Assembly (NCBI RefSeq): GCF_052044135.1
Contig: NZ_JBQDYF010000005.1
Span: 171,933 to 235,932 of the forward strand
Source of the DNA: Salinisphaera sp052044135
GTDB lineage: Bacteria; Pseudomonadota; Gammaproteobacteria; Nevskiales; Salinisphaeraceae
Direction of reading: 5' to 3'
Length of the DNA stretch: 64,000 bases
The translations under genes were made by a program, and so were the position numbers. Positions within the stretch are counted from its first letter, which is position 1; each line of letters begins with the position of its first letter. The notes below the pieces were generated by a model. The model saw nothing but the letters and a program-made list of their open reading frames with translations, did no database searches and had not been told where the DNA came from. Below, piece after piece: positions 51,582-58,339 of the stretch.

Positions 51582-52532
51582 ATGCGTGTGTTCGTCACCG
51601 GTGCCACCGGCTTCATCGGTTCGGCTATCGTCAGTGAGTTGATTTCGGCCGGCCATGAAGTCACCGGGCTGGCGCGCTCGGCGGAATCGGCGCGGCGCCT
51701 CGAAGTCGCCGGCGCACGGGTTGCACGCGGGACGGTCGACAGTCTCGACGTGTTACACCGCGAGGCGGGCAAAGCGGATGGGGTGATCCACGCCGCCTTC
51801 TTCCACGCCCTGTCCCACGCGGGGTTCGGCGCCCGCCTTCGCGTGCTGTTCGGCGGCCGTCCGAGCGGTATCGTCGGTCGCTTCACGCAGGCGGCCGTCG
51901 AAGCGGACCGGCGTGCAATCGAAACGATGGGCGGCGCGCTGAGCAAAGCGGCCCCACTGGTCGCGGCTTTCCCCACCATGGCGATGCGGGCGGGACAGAC
52001 GGCGATCGAAACGGACCTGGCCGATCCCCGGGCGGTCGGTGGTGCCAGGGCACGCTCGGAACAGGCAGTGCAGGCGCTGGCCACGCGCGGGGTGCGCGCC
52101 TCGCTGGTGCGCCTGCCGCCCTCGGTGCATGACAAGACCCGTCAGGGCCTGGTCACCCAATTGATCGGCATGGCCCGCAAGTCGGGCGTGTCAGCCGTTG
52201 TCGGGGCGGGCGCGAACCGTTGGTGCGCGGTGCACCGGCTGGATGCCGCGGCCCTGTTCGTTCGGGCACTGGCGCACGGCGAGGCCGGTGCGCATTACCA
52301 CGCCATCGGCGAAGAGCCGATCCCGGTTCGCGAGATCGCCACGACGATCGGCCATCATCTCGGCGTCCCGGTCAGAGAGCTGTCTGCAAAGGAGGCCGCG
52401 AGGCATTTCGGCTGGCTCGCCCCGTTCGTCGGGGCCGACAACCCGGTCTCCAGCCGGATCACCCGGGAGGTGCTTGGCTGGGCACCGAGGTATCCATCAC
52501 TACGGCAGGATACCGTCGCGGTTTCCGACTGA
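51582..52532 (+). CDS. SDR-family NAD(P)-dependent oxidoreductase/epimerase-like
   Basis: Extended-SDR protein, 316 aa from the ATG at 51582 (AGGAG seven bases upstream). Seen: the dinucleotide-binding MRVFVTGATGFIGSAIVSEL, LARSAESARRLEVAGARVAR, and ADGVIHAAFFHALSHAG. The YxxxK catalytic pair is not obvious, so it belongs to the atypical nucleoside-sugar-epimerase-like group. Paired with a divergent AraC regulator, a very common arrangement for these enzymes. Substrate unknown. Confidence 0.85.
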   Translation: MRVFVTGATGFIGSAIVSELISAGHEVTGLARSAESARRLEVAGARVARGTVDSLDVLHREAGKADGVIHAAFFHALSHAGFGARLRVLFGGRPSGIVGRFTQAAVEADRRAIETMGGALSKAAPLVAAFPTMAMRAGQTAIETDLADPRAVGGARARSEQAVQALATRGVRASLVRLPPSVHDKTRQGLVTQLIGMARKSGVSAVVGAGANRWCAVHRLDAAALFVRALAHGEAGAHYHAIGEEPIPVREIATTIGHHLGVPVRELSAKEAARHFGWLAPFVGADNPVSSRITREVLGWAPRYPSLRQDTVAVSD

Positions 52533-52648
52533 GGGCGGAGAATTAGCGCAAAACATCGCCGGGTGCGCCGTCAACGCGGGCGGGCGGGCGCGGCGTGGAT
52601 GTCGTCGTGGCAACGATCCGCCCAATCGACGAGGCTCGCCATCGGTGC

Positions 52649-53020
52649 TCAAGAGTGCGCGACCGTGTGTGCCGTAATCGTGTAGCCAAACGGGTCGCGA
52701 AACGCGAAATGGCGGCCAAAGGGGCCATTCTTCGGCGCGAAGGCGATTGGCGTGCCCCGCTCAATAAGATGGTCATGCAGGGCGTCGGCGTCATCGCAGC
52801 CGAACCAAATTGCGACGCCTTCACCGAGCCCGTCCGTTCCCTTCAGCTCGACCAGGGGCGTGCGAACGGCGAACGGGATCGGCCTGGTATCGAAAACTAC
52901 GGCGCCCGGGGGGCTTTGGGCGATGGCCTTCAGCCCAACGACCTCGGTGTAGAAGATCCGTGCCGCATTGAGATCTTCGGTTTGAATGCCGATAAAATCG
53001 GGTCCGATCAGATGGGGCAT
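52649..53020 (-). CDS. VOC-family (glyoxalase/dioxygenase fold) protein
   Basis: Small VOC metalloprotein, 123 aa. Seen: DFIGIQTEDLNAARIFYTEV at the N-terminus, FDTRPIPFAVRTPLVELKG, GVAIWFGCDDADALHDHLI and the C-terminal FGRHFAFRDPFGYTITAHT. Family roles include glyoxalase, antibiotic resistance and ring-cleavage; this one cannot be assigned. It is divergent from the MarR gene, and the 36 bp palindrome at 53054-53089 lies between them, so it is probably under MarR control. Confidence 0.85.
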   Translation of the reverse strand: MPHLIGPDFIGIQTEDLNAARIFYTEVVGLKAIAQSPPGAVVFDTRPIPFAVRTPLVELKGTDGLGEGVAIWFGCDDADALHDHLIERGTPIAFAPKNGPFGRHFAFRDPFGYTITAHTVAHS

Positions 53021-53053
53021 AGCTGGGTTTCCTTTCGCTGGACAAGCTTTTAG

Positions 53054-53089
53054 TATCAGTGTGCTTATACAAATATAAGGACACTGATA
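53054..53089 (+). promoter_or_regulatory. Near-perfect 36 bp palindrome, probable MarR operator
   Basis: TATCAGTGTGCTTATA (53054-53069), CAAA, then TATAAGGACACTGATA (53074-53089). Fifteen of sixteen arm positions pair. It ends on the first base of the MarR start codon and lies 33 bp from the VOC start, so a bound dimer would block both genes. Confidence 0.75.
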
Positions 53090-53538
53090 TGTCGAGTCAA
53101 GAGACTAACCCGGTGATGAGCGATCCCTACGCGACGATCGGCTTCGCGTTGAAGCAGGCTCAACAGGCGCTTCGCACTCGTTTGGACTCTGAACTGCGGG
53201 AAATCGGGCTGACGACGCCCCAGTATGCGGTTCTCGCTTTCTTGGAGGTCGAAGCCGGTGCCTCGAATGCCGCGCTCGCGCGCCGCGCCTTTGTGACGCC
53301 CCAATCGATGCAGGCCATCCTGGTCGCACTGGAGCGCTCAGGCTTTATTGCACGAACCCCCCATCCCGAACACGGGCGAATTCAAACGACGGAGCTGACG
53401 GAGTTGGGTCGTGGCGCCCTGGAAGCGGCCACCGGGATCGTGGCCGATACAGAAGCGCGTGTCCGCAACGCCGTGGCGCCTCTTGATCCCCGGGTAGTCA
53501 CCGCAATGCTGCTACGGCTTGCGGAGGCACTCCGTTGA
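53089..53538 (+). CDS. MarR-family transcriptional regulator
   Basis: MarR-type winged-helix repressor, 149 aa. Seen: ALKQAQQALRTRLDSELREI, LTTPQYAVLAFLEVEAGASN, ALARRAFVTPQSMQAILVAL (recognition helix) and the wing GFIARTPHPEHGRIQTTELT. Starts at ATG 53089, inside the last base of a long palindrome that is very likely its own operator, so expression should be autorepressed. Divergent from the VOC gene, its likely target. Ligand unknown. Confidence 0.9.
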   Translation: MSSQETNPVMSDPYATIGFALKQAQQALRTRLDSELREIGLTTPQYAVLAFLEVEAGASNAALARRAFVTPQSMQAILVALERSGFIARTPHPEHGRIQTTELTELGRGALEAATGIVADTEARVRNAVAPLDPRVVTAMLLRLAEALR

Positions 53539-53625
53539 ACAGATAACGACCGCAAGGCAATTCTTGGCTGGTTACAATCAAGTGCGGCCAAGCAAGTCTC
53601 ACGGGAAGCTGTGACAGGCGCCCAA

Positions 53626-53670
53626 ATCATATGCGGAAATATACATATATCGTTGTTTATCGCATATGAT
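53626..53670 (+). promoter_or_regulatory. Inverted repeat around the promoter of the second AbiEi gene
   Basis: Exact 10 bp inverted repeat ATCATATGCG (53626-53635) / CGCATATGAT (53661-53670), enclosing 25 AT-rich bases that include TATACATATATCG as a possible -10 region. It ends six bases before the ATG at 53677. The layout resembles the AbiEi operator at 45044-45083. Confidence 0.6.
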
Positions 53671-53676
53671 CTGGGA

Positions 53677-54494
53677 ATGGCTGCACTTGCGCAGTACATG
53701 GAGGATCGCCTCGCCCGAGGGCGCGCTTACTTTGTGAGGGAGGAGGCGCTGGCCGCGCTTGGCTCGTCCCCCGAGACGCTGAACATGGCGCTCATGCGGC
53801 AAGCGAAGAAGCACCGCCTGGCGAGTCCTCGGCGTGGCTTTTACTTGATTCTTCGCCCGGAAGACCGGGCCGTCGGCGCGCCCGATCCGGCACGCTGGAT
53901 CGACCCGTTGATGAAGTATCTTCGGCATGACTACTGTGTCGCGCTGTTGCGGGCAGCGGCTTTCCACGGTGCGGCACACCAGGTGCCCATGGTGTTCCAG
54001 GTGATCGTGCCCAGGCAGATGCGCAGCGTCGAGATGGGCCGGCACCGGCTGGAGTTCGTCTATCAGAACCCGTCCGCGTTCGCCAAGGTCAACCGGCCGG
54101 ACTGGCTGGGCTCGCTGAAAAGCGAGGCGGGCTATGCGCAGGTCGCCGGCATCGAATTGACGCTGCTTGATTGCGCGCGTTATTTCCACAAGGCGGGGGT
54201 ATCAACGGCGTGGCCCAGGTCGTGAAGGATCTGGGTGGCAAGGTGAGGGCGGACACGCTGGCCAAGCTGGCCGTGCACTACGAAAACTCGTCTGTGCGCC
54301 GCCTCGGCTACTTGCTGGAGCGCATGCAGCATGCGCGGCAAGCCAACGCCCTGCGACCCTTTGCCGGGAAAGCCAAGACGGCGGTGTTGCTGGACCCCTC
54401 CGTCAAGCCTTTGATCGAGGAGTTGTCCGGTCTCGATGAGAAAGATTCCCGGTGGAAGCTGATCCTCAATGAATCCGTGGAGGTCGATTTTTGA
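53677..54494 (+). pseudogene. Second AbiEi-type antitoxin, frameshifted in a G run; toxin absent
   Basis: Frame 1 reads MAALAQYMEDRLARGRAYFV, REEALAALGSSPETLNMALM and YLRHDYCVALLRAAAFHGAA with HQVPMVFQVIVPRQMRSVEM, a full AbiEi core, to LTLLDCARYFHKAG. At 54192-54196 a run of five Gs (GCGGGGGTATC) moves the frame; with six Gs it would continue GINGVAQVVKDLGGKVRADT and finish KLILNESVEVDF at 54494, a normal AbiEi tail. So one base is missing in a homopolymer. No AbiEii gene follows; the next gene is cinA-like at 54606. It could be a decayed antitoxin, a phase variant, or a sequencing error. Confidence 0.8.
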
Positions 54495-54605
54495 TTCCCC
54501 AAGCCTATCTGCAGGCACGGAGCGCGGAGGCCCCATGGTGCGGACAGGCGCGAATTGTAGTCCGGCAATTCCGGTTTCGCAGGGTCGCGCTGGCATAATG
54601 CCACC

Positions 54606-55118
54606 ATGACGACGCTCTACGATCCTGACGGCGCGATCGACGAGTTGGTGGGGCAGTTGGCCGCGCTGCTGCCGGCGCGCGACCGGCGCCTGGCCACAGC
54701 CGAATCCTGTACCGGCGGCATGATCGCGGCCGCCTGTACCGATATCCCCGGCAGTTCGGCCTGGTTCGAGCGCGGCTATGTCACGTATTCCAACGAGGCC
54801 AAGCAGTCCGATCTCGGGGTGGCGCCGGCGATGCTGGCCGATCACGGCGCGGTGAGCGCGCCGGTGGTCGCGGCCATGACCCGGGGCGTACTGACCGCGG
54901 CGCCGGGCGCGGATTGGGCGATCGCGGTATCCGGCGTCGCCGGGCCCGCTGGTGGCAGTGCCGACAAGCCGGTGGGCACGGTATTCATCGGCTGGCAGGC
55001 GCGCGGCGGCCAGCCCGACGTGGTTCGTTATCGGTTCGACGGCGACCGCCGTGCGGTACGGCATGCTTCGGTTCTGGCCGCGCTGGTCGGCCTGCGCGAA
55101 CGCGTGGACGCCGGCTGA
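54606..55118 (+). CDS. CinA C-terminal family protein (nicotinamide-nucleotide amidohydrolase type)
   Basis: PncC/CinA-C domain protein, 170 aa, hydrolyses nicotinamide mononucleotide to nicotinate mononucleotide in NAD recycling. Seen: RRLATAESCTGGMIAAACTD with the catalytic Ser/Cys region, PGSSAWFERGYVTYSNEAKQ, GAVSAPVVAAMTRGVL, and WAIAVSGVAGPAGGSADKPV followed by GTVFIG. This single-domain form upstream of recA is the normal gammaproteobacterial arrangement (ygaD/pncC). It closes the accessory island on the right. thpR starts 13 bp later. Confidence 0.92.
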   Translation: MTTLYDPDGAIDELVGQLAALLPARDRRLATAESCTGGMIAAACTDIPGSSAWFERGYVTYSNEAKQSDLGVAPAMLADHGAVSAPVVAAMTRGVLTAAPGADWAIAVSGVAGPAGGSADKPVGTVFIGWQARGGQPDVVRYRFDGDRRAVRHASVLAALVGLRERVDAG

Positions 55119-55131
55119 GGGCGGGGCGCGC

Positions 55132-55674
55132 ATGACGGCCGGCGATACATCGGGATCACAGCGTCTGTTCTTCGCGCTCTGGCCGCCGCCCGATGCGGCC
55201 CGGCGCATCGCTGATCTCGGCGCGGCACTCGATGCCGGGGGCGCGCCGGTGGCCTGCGACAAGCTGCATCTCACGCTCGCCTTCCACGGCAACTGCGACG
55301 CGGCCGGGCGCGAGGCGCTGATCGCCCGCGCCGAGCGCGTGTCCGCAGCACCGATCGACCTCGTGTTCGACCGCCTCGACAGTTTTTCCAAACCCCGCCT
55401 GATCTGGCTCGGGCCTTCCGATCCACCCCAGGCGTTGATCGATCTTGCCGCTTTTTTGCGCGGCCCCGGTCTTGATCGGCGGCGTTTCGTGCCGCATATC
55501 ACGTTGCAAAGAAAGGCCGCGCCGATCACGGCCCGTCCGGTCGTTCCCATCGCCTGGCGGGCGCGCGAGTTCGTGCTGGCCGAAAGCGGGGCGCACGGCG
55601 TGGTCGGCGCTTATCGCGTACTTGCGCGCTGGCCGCTCGCGGGCGAGGCTGGGCCTCTCGCAAATGTGAAATAA
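55132..55674 (+). CDS. thpR: RNA 2',3'-cyclic phosphodiesterase
   Basis: 2H phosphoesterase (former 2-5 RNA ligase), 180 aa from the ATG at 55132. Seen: QRLFFALWPPPDAARRIADL and the two catalytic HxTx motifs, HLTLAFHGNC near residue 45 and HITLQRKAAP near residue 124. LIWLGPSDPPQALIDLAAF lies between. It opens 2',3'-cyclic phosphate ends of RNA; biological role in bacteria uncertain. Located between cinA and recA. The frame continues upstream inside cinA but that part is not family sequence. Confidence 0.93.
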   Translation: MTAGDTSGSQRLFFALWPPPDAARRIADLGAALDAGGAPVACDKLHLTLAFHGNCDAAGREALIARAERVSAAPIDLVFDRLDSFSKPRLIWLGPSDPPQALIDLAAFLRGPGLDRRRFVPHITLQRKAAPITARPVVPIAWRAREFVLAESGAHGVVGAYRVLARWPLAGEAGPLANVK

Positions 55675-55752
55675 TGCCGCCCATACCCGACCATCAGCAG
55701 TCTGCTTTCCCGCCCGGGAGGCCTGCGTTCGATTCGAACGGACCCGATCACT

Positions 55753-56874
55753 ATGGATGAAGATCGCAAGAAAGCACTCGCCGCCGCGCTGAGCCAGATC
55801 GAACGCCAGTTCGGCAAGGGCTCGGTGATGCGCATGGGCGATGTCGACAACTCCAACGTCGCCTCGATTTCCAGCGGCTCGCTGACGCTCGACATCGCAC
55901 TCGGTGTCGGTGGCTACCCGCGTGGCCGTGTGGTCGAGATCTACGGCCCGGAATCCTCGGGCAAGACCACGCTCACGCTGCAGGCCATCGCCGAGGCGCA
56001 GAAGGCCGGCGGCACCGCGGCCTTCATCGACGCGGAGCACGCGCTGGACCCGACCTATGCCGAAGCGCTGGGCGTGGATATCGAGAACCTGCTGATCTCG
56101 CAGCCGGATACCGGCGAGCAGGCGCTGGAGATCGCGGACATGCTGGTGCGTTCGGCGGCGGTCGATATCGTGGTGGTGGACTCGGTGGCCGCGCTCACGC
56201 CCAAGGCCGAAATCGAGGGCGAGATGGGCGATTCGCATGTCGGGCTGCAGGCGCGGCTGATGAGCCAGGCACTGCGCAAGCTGACCGCCAACATCAAGCG
56301 CACCGGCACCACGGTGATGTTCATCAACCAGATCCGCATGAAGATCGGCGTGATGTTCGGCAGCCCGGAAACCACCACCGGCGGCAACGCGCTGAAGTTC
56401 TATTCGTCCGTGCGGCTGGACATCCGCCGCATTGGCTCGATCAAGAAAGGCGACGAGGTGATCGGCAACGAGACCCGCGTCAAGGTGGTCAAGAACAAGA
56501 TGGCGCCGCCGTTCCGCAAGGCCGAGTTCGAGATCCTCTACGGCGAGGGTTCCTCGCGCGAAGGCGAGATCATCGATCTGGGCGTGGCCAACAATCTGGT
56601 GGAAAAAGCCGGCTCCTGGTATTCCTACAACGGCGACCGCATCGGCCAGGGCAAGGACAACGCCCGCAAGTTCCTCAAGGACAACCCCGAAATCGCGCAG
56701 ACCATCGAAGCGGCCCTGCGCGAGAAGCTGTTGCCGAAGAAAAAGACGAAGGAAGAAAAGGCAGCCGAAGCGGCCGCGGCGAATGGCGCGGATCAGGCCG
56801 GCGAAGCGGACCTGCTGTCTTCGGAAAACGGCGCCACTGCGGCCTCGGGCGCGTCCAAACGCGGCGCGAAATAG
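55753..56874 (+). CDS. recA: Recombinase RecA
   Basis: RecA, 373 aa (E. coli 353). Seen: Walker A IYGPESSGKTTLTLQAIAEA near residue 66, VDSVAALTPKAEIEGEMGDS, the L1/L2 DNA-binding loops (FINQIRMKIGVMFGSPETTT), and an acidic C-terminal tail longer than usual. It performs strand exchange and activates LexA cleavage. I saw no E. coli-type LexA box (CTGT-N8-ACAG) in the 78 bp upstream, so SOS control, if any, uses another site. A hairpin at 56907-56925 separates it from recX. Confidence 0.98.
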   Translation: MDEDRKKALAAALSQIERQFGKGSVMRMGDVDNSNVASISSGSLTLDIALGVGGYPRGRVVEIYGPESSGKTTLTLQAIAEAQKAGGTAAFIDAEHALDPTYAEALGVDIENLLISQPDTGEQALEIADMLVRSAAVDIVVVDSVAALTPKAEIEGEMGDSHVGLQARLMSQALRKLTANIKRTGTTVMFINQIRMKIGVMFGSPETTTGGNALKFYSSVRLDIRRIGSIKKGDEVIGNETRVKVVKNKMAPPFRKAEFEILYGEGSSREGEIIDLGVANNLVEKAGSWYSYNGDRIGQGKDNARKFLKDNPEIAQTIEAALREKLLPKKKTKEEKAAEAAAANGADQAGEADLLSSENGATAASGASKRGAK

Positions 56875-56906
56875 GCGGTCACGCCAGCCGTATCAATCCG
56901 ATGATC

Positions 56907-56928
56907 GGCCGCGCGAAGCGCGGCCTTT
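56907..56928 (+). terminator. Partial terminator between recA and recX
   Basis: Stem GGCCGCGC / GCGCGGCC with loop GAA, followed by only TTTG. A weak terminator of this kind is typical between recA and recX and would let a small share of transcripts read into recX. Confidence 0.75.
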
Positions 56929-56941
56929 GTCGTGAAGCGAC

Positions 56942-57427
56942 ATGGACGACGACACAAGCAACGAGCGGCCGGAAGACGAAGCGCGCCATGCCGAGCGGCT
57001 CGCGATTCGCAAGCGTGCCATGGATCTGCTGGCGCGGCGCGAGCATGCCCGTGCCGAACTCGTCACCAAACTGAAAAAACACGAGTACGCGGCCGATGAC
57101 ATCGAGGCCGTGCTCGACGGACTGGTCGAAGATGGCCTGCAGTCCGATGCCCGCTACGCCGAAGCCGCGGTGGCCAGCAAGGCCCGCCGTGGCATCGGCC
57201 CGATCCGGATCCGCGCCGAACTGCGCGGCGCCGGGGTGGGCGATGGCGAGATCGAGGCCGCCCTGGCCGATGCCGGCGTCGACTGGGACGAATTGGCCGA
57301 AGCCGCGCGGCGCAAGCGTTTCGGTGCCGAGTTGCCGGCCGACTTTCCAGCCCGGGCCAAGCAGATGCGTTTTCTGCAACGCCGCGGCTTCGATGCCGAT
57401 CAGCTGGCGGCTGCGTTCGACGACTGA
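56942..57427 (+). CDS. recX: Regulatory protein RecX
   Basis: RecX, 161 aa, binds RecA filaments and limits their activity. Seen: AIRKRAMDLLARREHARAEL, VLDGLVEDGLQSDARYAEAA, SKARRGIGPIRIRAELRGAG and the C-terminal MRFLQRRGFDADQLAAAFDD, which are the three-helix repeats of RecX. Starts 67 bp after recA. Low expression relative to recA is expected from the intervening hairpin. Confidence 0.93.
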   Translation: MDDDTSNERPEDEARHAERLAIRKRAMDLLARREHARAELVTKLKKHEYAADDIEAVLDGLVEDGLQSDARYAEAAVASKARRGIGPIRIRAELRGAGVGDGEIEAALADAGVDWDELAEAARRKRFGAELPADFPARAKQMRFLQRRGFDADQLAAAFDD

Positions 57428-57470
57428 TCTTCGGGCTGTTTGCGGCCTCGGTGACCTGTTTTTTCTATCC

Positions 57471-57827
57471 AAAGATTGCATGGATTTCGCAGATTGAATG
57501 CAGGCGGATCTTTGGTTACGGCGCGCCTATCGCTGTCGTAGCAAGGCGGCTCCGAACGCGAGTCATCGCCTTTTATTATCCGCAGATCGACGCAGATATA
57601 CGCAGATCTGATGCATACGGCTACTGCGTCTGTTTCTGGATACGCCGTGGTAAACAACAATGCAACATGACAACAGGGTTGTATTCATCTGCGTGTGTCT
57701 GTGTTCATCTGCGGACGAAACAGTTTCTGCGAATAAAGGACCGCCGAACCGAACGCGCCGTTATAAACGACCCGACTGCGAAGTCGCTCGCGTTCAATCT
57801 GTGCAATCCGTGAAATCTGTGGACAGC
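57471..57827 (+). repeat. Nested inverted-repeat elements of phased decamers (copy 4)
   Basis: The 495 bp gap between recX and the thiamine-binding gene has no gene. It shows two nested facing pairs. Outer: TGGATTTCGCAGATTGAATG (57481-57500) against CAATCTGTGCAATCCGTGAA and ATCTGTGGAC (57795-57824). Inner: TCCGCAGATCGACGCAGAT (57579-57597) with one further decamer, against CATCTGCG...CATCTGCGGA (57687-57714). The 10 bp step is very clear in the inner pair. Words of this sort are common in bacterial intergenic DNA. Confidence 0.6.
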
Positions 57828-57922
57828 GGCTTTTGAACACCCATCAAATAGATGGAATCTTGCCTGCACGATCGAATGGCCGGTGGCATGATCGGGTACG
57901 GATATTCAACGCGAGAGGTGCC

Positions 57923-58222
57923 ATGAAAGTCACCGCCGAAATCTGTGTGATACCGCTGGGCGCGGGCGTGTCGGTGTCGAAGTACATCGCCGCCTGTGGC
58001 CCAATTCTCGAGGCCGCCGGATTGAAGCCGCAGCTGCATGCTTACGGCACGAATGTGGAAGGTGAATGGGACGCCGTCTTTGCCGCATTCAAGGCATGCC
58101 ACCAGGCCATCCACGATCTCGGCGCGCCGCGGGTGCATACCGCGATCAAGGTCGGCACCCGCACTGATCGGGAGCAGACCAACGCCGACAAGATCGCGGC
58201 GGTGCGCGACATTGGAGGATAG
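57923..58222 (+). CDS. Thiamine-binding (MTH1187/YkoF-like) protein
   Basis: Small ferredoxin-like protein, 99 aa. Seen: ICVIPLGAGVSVSKYIAACG at the N-terminus, LHAYGTNVEGEWDAVFAAFK, and RVHTAIKVGTRTDREQTNAD. This is the DUF77/thiamine-binding family, whose members bind thiamine or hydroxymethylpyrimidine in the cytoplasm; the physiological role is not clear. The ATG at 57923 is preceded by GAGAGGTG. It stands alone between the repeat-rich gap and alaS; no thiamine genes or TPP riboswitch are near. Confidence 0.85.
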   Translation: MKVTAEICVIPLGAGVSVSKYIAACGPILEAAGLKPQLHAYGTNVEGEWDAVFAAFKACHQAIHDLGAPRVHTAIKVGTRTDREQTNADKIAAVRDIGG

Positions 58223-58339
58223 TCGCGGTGGGGTGGGCGGCTCCGGTTTGCTAAACTGCCGGGCTATTCATGAAGGCTCTGTGCCGAAAGCATGCGCGCA
58301 TGTTTTGAGGCCGCTGATGTGTACCCGGAGACGCGACCC

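Noticed and set aside
55675..55752. LexA box in front of recA
   Set aside because: No CTGT-N8-ACAG pattern or close variant was seen in the 78 bp between thpR and recA.
57833..57922. TPP riboswitch before the thiamine-binding gene
   Set aside because: The short leader has no CTGAGA or ACCTGATCTGG-type core.
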